Of a stretch of DNA of 64,000 nt, positions 11,234 to 21,676 are shown one piece after another. Below the pieces are notes generated by a model that had not been told where the DNA came from, searched no databases, and saw only the letters and a program-made list of their open reading frames with translations. The DNA is taken from contig JAVJAP010000100.1 of assembly GCA_034770075.1 (NCBI GenBank), positions 248,001 through 312,000 on the forward strand. Direction: 5' to 3'. Positions within the stretch are counted from its first letter, which is position 1. Every line of letters starts with the position of its first letter. A program made the translations under genes and the position numbers. This DNA is from Aralia elata. Its lineage: Eukaryota > Streptophyta > Magnoliopsida > Apiales > Araliaceae.

Positions 11234-11960
11234 CCGTCGCTAAAGGGCTTTAGCGACGGTCTGCATACGTTTAAAGGTTTCTGGGTTTGGCTATGCATTT
11301 CGTCGCTAAAGGTGTTCTTCATGAAGAACACTTGGTCAATGTCCAACAGGGACTTTTGACCTCAAATTAATTCCAACTGGTTAATGTTTTAAATTAGATT
11401 TTTGTTGCTGGTTATACTAGACATGGTAGAGAGTAACGACATGTTTAATTTGAGATCAAACAACATGACATGTGTGAGATTTGATCCGGTCAAACTATGT
11501 CATTCAACTGTTCTTGAGTTTTCTGGGTTACCCAGAAAACTCATGTAGTCATAACGGCCAACGCTGTTTGACCGCTAATTCCGTTCAATTGATTGTTTGT
11601 TTAGGTGTTTTAATGGTTCAAGATTATAGTTTACATAGCATATAACAACTCTAAGCAAAGAAATTACACAAAACATTTCATTTAGATCAAATCTGGGCAG
11701 CATGAACTTCTGACAAACCTTGTTAGAGTTCTTCAAAGATTTCTAGGTTGCCCAAAAATCGCAAAATCAGAACGGTCAAAGGACTTTGACCACTTATATC
11801 TTCTTATTGTGAAATAATTTTGGACTTCTATCAATTGGATATTAAAGTTAACATGGCATACTATTGATTCATGTTTTAAAACACATCAAACAACCATTTT
11901 AAGCCGATCAAAAGCTCTGACAAAATAGCTTGTCAGACTGTTCTTGACTGCCAAGAACAG
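11234..11960 (-). repeat. Series of hairpins in diverged repeats of LTR J
   Basis: Perfect inverted repeats: 11234-11259 (arms CCGTCGCTAAAG, 2-nt centre); 11312-11331 (uninterrupted 20-bp palindrome, half-site GTGTTCTTCA); 11515-11543 (14-bp arms TGAGTTTTCTGGGT, 1-nt centre). Further ones lie near 11780 (GGTCAAAG/CTTTGACC) and 11950 (ACTGTTCTTG/CAAGAACAGT). A half copy CGTCGCTAAA is at 11301. The hairpins recur about every 200 bp within loosely similar text ('ttctt', 'ggtcaa'), suggesting old tandem duplication. Confidence 0.85.
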
Positions 11961-12867
11961 TTTGAGTTTTTGATCAAATTCGACCCTTCAAACGTTATGG
12001 TTACTTGTTTAACCAACCCAGATCACTTAATTACATGTTAATAAGTATTCCTAAACACTAAAACATAACATCAAATTCAAGCTTAAAGATCTAGCAACAA
12101 ATTAGGGTTTTGCATCTTTTTCTTCAAATCTTTGATTTCTGACCTTTGATTCTGATCTTTGGATTGCAGAGGCTTGTTTAGGCTTTGATTATAAGTGTAT
12201 AGGTTTCAAAATTTCGTAGGTTAAATGGTCAGCTTCTCATTCTATTTATAACAACTTTGCAATTAGGGTTTCTAGGTTATTTTCCAAACTTTGCCTCCAA
12301 AAATATCCTAGACTTGGGACTTGTGCTGCTCCCACCAAATATTAATGACCTACTTGAGCTGGAGACTTGAAAATATCTGATTTTGTGTTCTTATCTTCTT
12401 TTGATTGGTTTAAAAGTTGATTTTTGATTTATTTACTTACTAATTAAACCTAGATTTTTACTAATCATGTTTATGATGTTAATTTTGGTTTAGTAATACC
12501 TTAATTAGGGTTATATATCATAATTAAGGTTTTACATTTCATAAATTAGGGTTTAGATAACCTAATTAGAATTAGGGTTTTATAATTAGGGTTTATGGTT
12601 TTTAATTCTACAATTAGGGTTTTTAATCCTTCGTCTAGGGTTTAATTTAATCTTAATAATTCATAAGTAATATTATGATTCATTATTTAGAATCTAATTA
12701 TATCAATTAAGATTCTAGTATTGTAATTAGGGTTTTAATTGATCAATTCGGACAACTATTACCCATTAGGGTTTTCAAATTAGGGTTTCTGTTTCAGTTT
12801 ATCATTTTAAACCCTAATTAACTTATTTTAGAATTTTATCAGTTAATATAATATTATATTAACTCGA

Positions 12868-13005
12868 AGCACGACAAAGCACTTCGTCATTTCCAAGCAC
12901 GACACAGCAGCTTACAAAAATAATTTGTCGAGACGCTTCTCGGTGAATTCGCTAGAAGCACGACAAATCATTTTGTCCGTGTAAGCACGACACAACTGCT
13001 TGGCG
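12868..13005 (-). repeat. AAGCACGACA repeat cluster in LTR J
   Basis: Four copies of AAGCACGACA (near 12868, 12895, 12956 and 12984), most followed by an inverted partner such as GCACTT, GCAGCTT or CTGCTT, so each unit can fold back. The cluster is about 130-270 bp from the plus-strand right end of J. Confidence 0.8.
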
Positions 13006-13255
13006 AAAAGTTTTTATTTGACCTAATTCTTAAATAAAATACACAATCACATAATACAAAGTCGGAACAAGAAATTTCATTTAATAAACACATAATTTAC
13101 ATATACAAATCTTATTAGGGTTCGGAATATTACATTCACCACATATAATCTGATAGGGAACCTGAACTTTAAATCCTTTTTAATTGTAATTCACATAGAG
13201 ATATAGTGAGTTAGTTAATTAAGGTGATTATCTTGAATCTATCATTTGTTTATCA

Positions 13256-13600
13256 TGTATATTTGCCAGCCTCTCCAAATCTCTGATTCTATCCTGTAAC
13301 TCTATGGTACGGTCATGCAGTGCATCATACATCTCGATATCGATAGAGGTAAGGGGGTACCTCCTCAGGATCTTCATCATCCTCCTCAGCCTCTATCTCT
13401 ACCTCCTCAGAATCCTCCTCTGGATCAAACTCAGGCTCATGCTCCTGACCCACAACAGTGATCAACGGAGATGGCTCTCTCTGTATCAATTGTTCCCGAA
13501 TAACATGGATATCACAGGCTCCTCCTCTCTAGCTACTCGGGGCTCAACCCCCCTAGGCTGACTGAATCCTCCAACATCCGACAATCTGACAACAAAGTTT
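13256..13600 (-). pseudogene. Pre-gag ORF of element K, upstream part (acidic region plus coiled coil)
   Basis: Minus-strand reading shows an acidic run ('EHEPEFDPEEDSEEVEIEAE') near 13450-13390. A one-base frameshift in a C5 run near 13360 leads into the helical segment 'MYDALHDRTIELQDRIRDLE', which continues across solo LTR L into the coiled-coil frame at 8352-7912. A stop and further frame loss lie upstream near 13530, and no clear ATG is visible. The stretch up to the primer site (13600-13804) is leader with no further gene. The layout (acidic domain, then coiled coil) is seen directly; its role is unknown. Confidence 0.5.
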
Positions 13601-13804
13601 AAGTTTTAATTAATACTCGATACCACTCGCGGCACATAGGTTGTTAACACATAAACACATAGCACATAAGGTCTTTTATTATCTTTAATGAATTCCTTAA
13701 TTCATTCCTTAGAACTCGATAAGAGTTTATCACCACTATGTTTTTCATCTCCTAAAAGACTACTACCCTAAGGTTTTTCCCCACCTAAGGTTCATAACCT
13801 ACAA

Positions 13805-13816
13805 CTTTGATACCAA
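13805..13816 (-). other. Primer binding site, iMet type (element K)
   Basis: Minus strand TTGGTATCAAAG, two bases from the LTR end at 13819. It differs from the canonical TGGTATCAGAG by one base. Its position shows that 13819-16506 is the 5' LTR of a minus-strand element whose body lies to the left. Confidence 0.8.
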
Positions 13817-14699
13817 CCTGTGACACCCCCAAATTCGGGTACTTCATTCCCATATGATTTGGTGTTCACTATCCAAATAAATTACATCACATTTAACTAC
13901 CCATACAAATATAAATGAAAACTCTTAACTGAAATAGAAATCTCCCATTAAAGGGTTACAACATCTTAATAACATCAATCCCAGGTAATCTAACCTTAAA
14001 CAAAACATCAATGCGGAAATATAACATAAATAACATAAGTCTTTTACATAACATCTTTCAAATAAAATAAACAAGTCTTCATCACTTGTTCGCCTTGCCT
14101 TTTTCCTTTACTAATTAATAGATGGTTCGTCAACTCTTTCAACCTTAGCTGCAATATTATTATGCAGAGTGAGCAACAATTACCTAGCAAGTATCACAAT
14201 AACAATAATAATAACATGCGAATAGTCAATGGATACTGGATAATTGAACATTCGGCTTTTGGATCAAGATTATAAAACAAAAATCAAAAGAACATCTGAG
14301 GGTCACAAGACCATAAACAATGTCCTAGGTTATCAAGTATTTCTACTTTAAACCTTTAATAGTTGTAAGACTATATGGACCTTACTTCTCGTACTTAGGG
14401 GGATCAGCCCTTCATACCATGTATGTGCACAACATCTTAACGCTAACGCGTAAATATAATCCCCTATAAAAGGGTTGTTCATCTCAGTTTGACATCAGAG
14501 TCCGGACCAAAGGAAGTTTGGTTTGGATTAACTTCAATAATAGTTCTAGAATTTAGAACGCTCATCAACTATGGACTAGTCGAATCAATAAGGGTTCACT
14601 AGTCAATCAAGTTTCAATAATATAATGTAAATGATATTTAAAGGTCAAAGACTGAATCTCAAATGTATATAGTTGAATAAACATTGTATAACCACAATA

Positions 14700-14935
14700 T
14701 TACTTTAAAAGAGTTAGGATATTTCATTCGGAATCATGAACTTGAATAAATGAGGATAAGGAACTTACTCAATATAAGTGTAGGATTCGTAACTTGAGTA
14801 ATTGAAATCAAGTTAGGGATAAAATACTTGCTCAATGAAAAGTAAAGTTAAGAAACTTGCATTCAACGCAATAAGAAGATTAAAGATAGGAACCTTGCGT
14901 AAAAGAGAAGTAGGGTTTAAGAACTTGTCTCGTGC
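14700..14935 (-). repeat. AACTTGCTCAAT-type short repeats in LTR K
   Basis: Five or six loosely periodic copies (about 35-45 bp apart) of 'aaacttgctcaatg' or 'ggaaccttgcgt', the same family as the longer array in the C LTR at 39230-39700 and in the same relative place. Confidence 0.7.
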
Positions 14936-15218
14936 GTCTGCTACAACTAATATTATCTATTTGCTCTTTAAGTAAACTATACATTCAAGTCACATTGAAC
15001 AATTAATACTCATAGTTCAACTAATTACTACCTTTATTAAACGATTGACCACTTCAGAAAACATAACTCGAACTTGGGGTCTTAAACTATTGTTATTCCT
15101 TTACATACTTATCATATTGCTTCATATAGGTGAAATTATTTTATTTTAAAATCTAGGGAAATTTTTTTTTTTGGGTTTTTGATCCGACCCGACCCGTTGA
15201 CCCCCCCCGACCCGGACC

Positions 15219-15294
15219 GGCGCTGCGGCGCCGGGTATAAGCCTTGAACCGGCACTGGCCTGACCCGGACAACACAGTCCGACGCTGCGGTGCC
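15219..15294 (-). repeat. Palindrome array in LTR K (sense GGCGCCGCAGCGCC)
   Basis: The plus strand shows GGCGCTGCGGCGCC at 15219-15232 and GACGCTGCGGTGCC at 15281-15294, with a degenerate unit near 15250. In the sense of the minus-strand element this is GGCGCCGCAGCGCC, identical to units in E0 and X3. Confidence 0.85.
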
Positions 15295-16506
15295 GCGATG
15301 CAATTTCAATTGCCCAAGTTCGCGAAGAACACAGAAAATGCCAAATTTGGCCAAAGTTTTGCTCAAACAACAAATTTAATACTACCCATAGGTTCTGATC
15401 TTTACAGAAACATAACCCAAGAACTAGAGCATGACTTTAACAACTTAAATTATATAAACCATGAATCTAAGAACCAAAATTTGAGGTTTTTATCAATTTA
15501 TCAAAGTTTCATCAAATTTTATGAAATCGCATATTACGGATTCGTTACTACACCAAAGCAGTCTGTTAAACTTACATTCTTTTCGTTTCTTAACATATAA
15601 ACAAAATCAATCATCAATTTACCGATTATCACATAAATTAAGCATCAATTTTTATACATATAAGCTATATTCAAATACTAGTCTTCTGTAAACTTCAAAA
15701 CTTCAAATAAAAACATAATTTCCTGGATTAATTACTCTAAAATAATTTATAAACATCATATAATGATTCATACATGCATATTGATGATTACAAATAACTT
15801 TTCAACAATTTACACATAAAATTCAATTAACAGAGAACTTACAGTATACGTTTATAGAGAAAACTTAAAACATAATTTAAAGCTTGAATTCAAGAATTTA
15901 CCTTTGATTAGTGATTTAGAATGCTAGATGATGGGAATTCTCCTTCCAAATCTCAAATTCTCTCAAATCTCTCTCTTTTTCTCTCTATGTTGGCTTAGGA
16001 AAATAATATGTGAAAAGGCTGATGGAATTAACTGGCGTGACATGGATGTCAGTTAAGGCCAATATGCACTTAACTGCTCCCATGTTCCTAATATCATGTT
16101 TGGTTGATAGTTACTTATTCTCTTTTTTATTTATTTTAATTAACTTGTTTAGTATATAGTTTATTTGTCACACTTTAATAATCAAATTATATTATTTAAT
16201 TACAATTAAATAAAAGCCACTACTACTCATTAAATCAAATAATCAATAAATCTCTAATTAATTATTAAATTAATTAGAACAACATCACAATTAATAACGA
16301 CTCATTTAATTTAATTATCTCAATTAAATTCACACTTTACATTATAAAATTATTTCACCTTAATACAATCAATATAACACATTTAATTAAATTAATCCAC
16401 AACAATTTCATCAAATATTTATTTAACTCAATAAATAAATCGACACAAATATTTATTTAATTCAATAAATATTTAAAGATCAAATATAAAAATTTCGTTC
16501 GTTACA

Positions 16507-17456
16507 CACACATACTAGTATATAATCTCTATCAAACCACCTTATAACTTCAGAATCCACCATGATTTTCACACAAAATCCTCCACAACCAAGCATGCAT
16601 AATTATGTTACTCAAGTGAAATGTACTAGTTGAACAAAATAGATAACAACATTCTAAGGTTAAAGGAGTATACCTTGTTGAAGCTCTTTTTCTCTTAGCA
16701 AGGAACTTGAGTAACTATTCACTGTCTTCTCCCTTCCTAGACTTGTCTTGATTTACCAAAGTGCAAGAGTTTCCCTTAGTTCTTTCTTTTTATGTCTCAA
16801 GCTTTATATCAGAAGTTAACAATTGAAAACAGACCTTATAATACTTCTCAGTAATTATAATACTTCACATTGGATTAAAATTCAGCAGCATAGGGGGGTA
16901 GGCCATTGGCCTGATTCAGAAGGAGTACTATTTTTATTATTATATATTATTATTTCCTTTTTTTTCCTTCACACTTCTAGATAATGGGCCTTTAATATGG
17001 GTCAAATGGTTGGACTGTGACTTAGGTTTATATCAACTTAATTATATACTAACCTTGGGCTTATTGAATCTTTCTCCCAATCTTATTAACACTCAAAAGA
17101 TTAGGCCAAAAATACTAACCTTACACATACATTGGGCTAGTTAGTATTAATCTCCCGTTAGGCTTATTCCCATAATACATGGGCTAACTTAATCTTCATT
17201 ATTCACTTAATTATCAATTATCAACTTAGATCTATATTAATCCTCTTTCATAATTTAATTAAACACTTAATCATTATGCCACACAAGGCTCATTCTTCAT
17301 AGTTTAGTTAATTCATAACTTAAGCTTATCATACATTCTCGTACTTTATAATTTCATCCTAGCTAGCTTCATAATCACACATAAGTGCACATAATTATTT
17401 TTAAAAAAAAATCCTCATTTTCATTAATAATCTTTTTAAATTTCTTGGTTATTACA
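16507..17456 (-). mobile_element. Tekay element G, part of the 3' LTR
   Basis: Ends on the plus strand at ATTACA (17456), directly followed by a polypurine tract on the minus strand, so this is the outer end of a 3' LTR of a minus-strand element. The remainder of the LTR is displaced by insertion of K at 16506. A CT-rich segment (16680-16800) and its spacing from the end resemble the C LTR. No gene is present. Confidence 0.75.
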
Positions 17457-17471
17457 TTCTCCCTCCCTTAT
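17457..17471 (-). other. Polypurine tract of element G
   Basis: The minus strand reads TAAGGGAGGGAGAA immediately before the LTR start TGTAATAACC, the normal plus-strand priming site. The C element has the equivalent AAGGGGGGAGGA. Confidence 0.8.
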
Positions 17472-17491
17472 AAAGATTCTATCCATGTAAT

Positions 17492-19083
17492 TGTTGGTCA
17501 ATTTCGCAATCAATAAAATACGCGCAAGTATACGCGGTCCACAAATAATATATAGTAAGTAAAGTGTCGAACCCACGAGGAAATAATGCTAATAAATATC
17601 AACTACCAATTTTATGTCAAATTAATCTTAATTAAAATAAACGATTATAAATTGTGATTTGATTAACAATTAATCTAACAAGTGAAAACACAAAGAGAAG
17701 TTGATTTGTTTTTCTGTTTATAATGTAAAATAAGCTGAGGTCACAATTTCCCCAAATGCAAGGTTTAATCTCCTAACTTCCCTTTTAAAACAGTAATCAT
17801 ACAAATAGATAACTGAAAACTTAAAACAATTATACACCTCTTCCGATTGTAGTATGAAAATCTCCTCTTTTAATAAAACACTATATTCCTATGTGAATTA
17901 ATCAAAACCTAAGTCATTAAGAATACATTCTCAATTGGCTACACATGGTAGTTAGGTATATTCCTATCCTATCTGCAAATTATGAATTCACTCTTATAAA
18001 GAAAAGTCCATAACATGTGCTCTCAAATTGGTGATCTGATATAATCCATTTTCCAATTTAGTATAAAATATCACATGAATTACTTTCCAGTTAATTCATG
18101 CATTATGCATACAACATAAAAATCCAGTCAAACATGATTCATAAGAATCAAAGGGAAAGAAATTTAATTAACACTATACATTCAGTTTCATTGTAACCTC
18201 AAAATAAGGAATTAGTTCATAACTGTGAAAATAAATATAACTGACAAAGAACTAAACATCATTGGATTATACAATAATCAGAGGAAAGAAGAGAAACTAA
18301 ATTATATATGAATAATTTTAATCTCAAAAACTCCCTTTGATAGTGAATAATCTCCCTTCCGTGTAGGTAATTAGGGTTCCACTTAGTTGCAATGTTTCCA
18401 CAATTGTTACAAGTTTTCAGCCCTTTTTTGCTTTGTTTGCTCCGAAGGAGGTGATGTGCAGCTCTCTATTTTCTTTTTTTCTTCTGAATGGTAGAGATTT
18501 TTCATATTGGCAAGGCTTTTGCCCTTAAGGTTTTGCACTGGCGTGCCAAAAACTCCCTTCTTGGTCCATTCAATTCGCCGGCTGCTCTTAAAGGATTCAT
18601 AGACAAAGGGACCAACTCCAGGAAACTCCTTTCTCTCTCCTTTATATTCTTTTTCCTTGTCTGCATCCATACGTGAACCCAAGAAGGAATAATGAATATG
18701 AATTGCATTTAATTCAAATCCCATGTATCAAGATGAGAGTGAACAAGGAAAATAAGAAAACTGAGCAAAAGGAATAAAGGAAGGAGATATCATTTCGGGA
18801 CAACCAACAAGCGCAGGAAAACAAAGTCACAGGACCAGCGCTGCGGCACCGATATAGATCATAAAAAGGGCGCTGCGGCGCTGGAGCAAATAGCTTGGAT
18901 CCGAGACCCTGCAGGAAAAATGACTATTTTTCCCTTTCTGCCAAGAAATGTTAGAAAAGCCCCTACTTCACCTAATTCCACAAAATAACACAAAATATAA
19001 CATAATTAAAGTAAAATAAGCACGAGCATACAACTTCTCGAGGTTAAAAGTGTCTGATTTATAGGTATTAAACCTACTCATCA
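17492..19083 (-). mobile_element. Athila-type solo LTR H (1.6 kb)
   Basis: Plus-strand ends are TGTTGGTCAATTTCGC and CTACTCATCA. Target duplications GTAAT at 17487-17491 and 19084-19088 are exact. On the minus strand it starts TGATGAGTAGGTTTAATACC like L. Its last 90 bp ('gtgggttcgacac', 'ccgcgtatacttgc') match the end of the D LTR. There is no primer site or PPT, so it is a solo LTR. It is inserted just downstream of the pol of element G. Short ORFs inside (for example 18407-18724) are incidental. Confidence 0.9.
18837..18883 (-). repeat. Palindrome pair in LTR H (sense GGTGCCGCAGCGC)
   Basis: Two units on the plus strand, AGCGCTGCGGCACC (18837) and GGCGCTGCGGCGCT (18870), spaced about 33 bp. 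In the sense of the LTR this is the GCGCCGCAGCGC family, about 200 bp from the LTR start. Confidence 0.85.
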
Positions 19084-19088
19084 GTAAT

Positions 19089-19652
19089 CGATACAATACT
19101 ATTCAAAAAGATGGGGGTAATCTCTCTTCATCCGATCTTCTAACTCCCACGTAGCCTCCTCGACACTATGATTCCTCCATACTACCTTAACCGAAGGTAT
19201 AACTTTATTACATAACTTATGTTCCTTTCTATCAATTATTTCGAACGGAGTCTCCTCATACGTCAAATCTTTCTCAACCTAAATAGGTTCGTAGGATATC
19301 ACGTGCTTGTAGTCAGGTTTGTATGGTCGTAATACTGAAACGTGAAACATATTGTGGATATGCTCCAGTTTAGGAGGTAAAGCTACCTCATACGCCACTT
19401 CGCCTACTCTCTTTAGTACTTCGAAAGGTCCTATAAACCTCGGGTTTAGTTTTCCTCTCTTTTCGAACCTTACCTTCCCTTTTCAGGGAGATACCTTCAG
19501 AAATACAAAACTGCCTACTTCAAAATCTCTGTTCTGATGATGATGTAAGTATGCGTACTTTTTCTGCCTGTCCTGTGCTGCTACCAGTCTGGCCCTTATT
19601 ATTTTGACGATCTCGATCGTTTGCTAAACCAACTCTAGTCCTAAAAGTCGAC
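19089..19652 (-). pseudogene. Tekay integrase C-terminus with chromodomain (element G)
   Basis: The minus-strand frames mirror C at 42390-42920: the segment after the integrase core, the 'FEVLKRVGEVAYEVALPP'-like block, the 'FHVSVLRPYKPDYKHVIS'-like block and a chromodomain with a NH.VEEATWE-type core near 19130-19190. Chromodomains of this clade direct integration into chromatin marked by methylated histones (established for chromoviruses). Several stops and frameshifts are present. It is cut at 19653-19657 by insertion of the X solo LTR; the upstream part resumes at 30569. Confidence 0.85.
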
Positions 19653-20145
19653 GTTCCGATTAGGTTTGTATAATACGCAAGCATGTAATCAAATTACATA
19701 AATAGAGCAAAAGCGCGATAAAACAGATTTAAAATTTTTTTCATACAAACCATCATCATGATCTTTTTTTGTGTTCAATTATCGATTAAACGAAAGAGAT
19801 GGAGAATAAGAATTATACTCTTGTAGAATTCAAGCTTCCTCAGGTATAAGTTCAACTCCAATTCTTTCGCGTTCTCCTTGAATTCTACCGATTAAATTCC
19901 TTTGCTTGATAAACGTTAGCCACCCAAGTGTTTGGCCTCTAGAGGAGATCCACCAAGGAATAATACTTGTTCAAGAAGATGGGTATTCGCTCAACCCTAG
20001 TTTCTATCTCTATAGATATTGCAAGTACTCTCCATAATTCTAATGCAAGAGTCTGTAACCCTAATCTATGATAAGACTCCTCTTATTTATAGATATAGGT
20101 AACCCTCCTAAACAATTTAGGATTAGGTTAATTGTCTTAATAATA

Positions 20146-20176
<31 letters not shown>

Positions 20177-20271
20177 TTAAACTATTTAATTTATTCTATC
20201 TCCATAGACTAAATTAAATACACTTAACGTATTATTACAATTATGTCATTTAATTCTTAAATAAATAGTTT

Positions 20272-21592
20272 TGATAAGTGCATAATATTTATTTATTTTC
20301 ATTCCTTTATATTTAGTTTATTGCATGTTTTATTGTGTATATGCACCTATTAAATTGTTTATTGATTTCAGGAGGATTCAGAGTCAAAAGTGAAAAAGAT
20401 GGAAAATCGGAGCTAAAACGAGAAAAAGTTAAAAAGTTGAAAATTGAGGTTCTCGCCCCGGCGAGAACTTTGTACTAGGATTTCTCGCCCCTGCGAGGAA
20501 GCCTCTGCCCGTTTTCGCCCCAGCCGATCCAGAGTTCGCCTCGGCCCAGACCTCTCTGGAGTTTCTCGTCCCGACGAGAAACCTAGTGTAAAATCCTCGC
20601 CCCGGCGAGAAAGGCGGCGTTGACCAAGTTTGACCAGCTTTGACTTTTTGTAATTTTTGAGGATTTCTAATTCAGATTGGATTCTTAATTCTTAGGGACT
20701 TAGGATATTATCTTAGGATGATAAATAGATGTTTTTAATTTATTATTGAGAGATCTTGACAACTACAATTGTAACCCTAATTGGAGAAGATTGAAGGCAT
20801 GTCAGGCTAAACTCTTACTTTCAGTTCTGAGGGATGTTGAACCTTTTTCATAATTAATGGTTTAATCAGGTTTTATTTCTTTATTCCTTCTTGCATGAGA
20901 TTTATTCTGATAATCTGTTTTTAATTAATTATATATTATTTAATCTTTTGATTTGATTTGGCCAATTAAACTAATTTGATTAATATCATCTACTAGATTA
21001 AGATATAGTATTAAGCAAACGATATTATATCAGATCATAGGTAGCAATTAATAGTATTTAATTGTGGACAAGCTTTTGAATATTATTAAGATTATTAGAA
21101 GGCAAGTTAAATAATTCCTGATTGTGTAATTGTTGCTTGGAGTAACCTAATTCTCTAATTCTTCATGCTGCTGTTATATTAAATCTAGACTGATAGTTCT
21201 AGGTTATATGATAGTTAGGGTCTCTTGAGGCGATTGTCACATTTGATTTACAAATAAGGAGAATTTCGGATAATTAGCGATTGCGGTTATCTAGGGTTAT
21301 TAATCTCATTGAAGGATAAATATTGTTCAACTTGACTTTTCCATAATTGTGCTAAGGTGATACTGAACTGAAGAACTGAAGCTTTTTATTCATTGATCAC
21401 TCTTAATTACTTTTGTTGGTTTAGTGAATCAAACTTAAAACCCCCATTAATAGAAATAATAGGAATATTAGAATAAGTAAAAGACTAATTCACTTCTTTG
21501 TGGGATCGATCCTTGCTTGTCATTATACTAAGTTTTGTGCTAGTAGAGTGTTAGTAAGGTATTAATTTTGGAGTGTAAAACGACAACTCCCA
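20272..21592 (+). repeat. 5' LTR of Athila element A
   Basis: Starts TGATAAGTGCATAA and ends CAACTCCCA, immediately before the primer site. It contains the TTCTCGCCCCGGCGAGAA array and a TATA-like box that reads GATAAATAG here but CTATAAATAG in the 3' LTR. Confidence 0.95.
20450..20611 (+). repeat. TTCTCGCCCCGGCGAGAA palindrome array, 5' LTR of A
   Basis: Full units at 20450-20467, 20482-20499 (one arm changed), 20563-20580 (TTCTCGTCCCGACGAGAA, with compensating arm changes) and 20594-20611. Half-degenerate units lie near 20513 and 20535. The spacers include 'cctctgcccgttttcgcc' and 'gacctctctgg', which recur in element F. Confidence 0.95.
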
Positions 21593-21598
21593 AAATTT

Positions 21599-21616
21599 TG
21601 GCGTCGTTGCTGGGGA
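21599..21616 (+). other. Primer binding site, tRNA-Asp type (element A)
   Basis: TGGCGTCGTTGCTGGGGA, seven bases after the LTR end. The Athila-typical site is TGGCGCCGTTGCCGGGGA, so two C-to-T changes are present, as expected from old cytosine methylation. Confidence 0.9.
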
Positions 21617-21676
21617 AGTGTTATTTATCTTTATTTATTCTTTATTTTATTTTATTTTTGTTCATTATTGTAGTTT

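Larger units (their letters stand above)
9266..13134 (-). mobile_element. Tekay-type solo LTR J (3.87 kb)
   Basis: Plus-strand ends are TGTGATGCCCCC and ATATTACA, matching the TGTGACACCCCC...GTTACA ends of the C and K LTRs, so the LTR is in minus orientation. Direct 5-bp target duplications TTCAC lie at 9261-9265 and 13135-13139. No internal sequence is attached, so it is a solo LTR. It contains an AT-rich block (10590-11225), a series of hairpins (11234-11960) and an AAGCACGACA repeat cluster (12868-13005). It is inserted in solo LTR L. No coding capacity is seen. Confidence 0.88.
8353..13255 (+). mobile_element. Athila-type solo LTR L, interrupted by solo LTR J
   Basis: Starts TGATAAGTAGG at 8353 and ends TTATCA at 13255, with J occupying 9266-13134. 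Flanks CGTAT (8348-8352) and TGTAT (13256-13260) are a 5-bp target duplication with one transition. The start matches H (TGATGAGTAGGTTTAATACC, minus) and resembles A. It contains a palindrome array, a TATAAATAG box (8766-8774) and a 'cggagaga'-type purine-rich leader. No primer site or PPT adjoins it, so it is a solo LTR left by LTR-LTR recombination. It sits inside the coiled-coil ORF of element K and splits it. Confidence 0.8.
13819..16506 (-). mobile_element. Tekay element K, 5' LTR (2.7 kb)
   Basis: Plus-strand ends TGTGACACCCCC and GTTCGTTACA. It shares with the C LTR the start text ('ccccaaattc'), the run of AACTTGCTCAAT-type repeats (14700-14930) ending in 'gtctcgtgcgtctgctaca', the CT-rich stretch (15930-15990) and the palindrome array. 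The left side has the primer site. The right side enters another Tekay-type LTR (G) partway, so K is inserted in the G LTR. It encodes no protein; one 118-residue frame at 15244-15600 has no recognisable feature. Confidence 0.85.

Noticed and set aside
15244..15600. 118-residue plus-strand ORF overlapping the K palindrome array
   Set aside because: Low-complexity, no motif, antisense to the LTR, absent in the C LTR.
13814..16511. Target duplication for K (CAACC versus CACAC)
   Set aside because: The left bases are internal primer-site context of K, so a duplication is not expected there; the true partner would be at the K 3' LTR, not in the window.
20450..20611. CRISPR-like look of palindromic repeats with spacers
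   Set aside because: Spacers vary in length, are partly repeated between units and lie inside LTRs of plant retrotransposons; no cas-like genes and a eukaryotic context.
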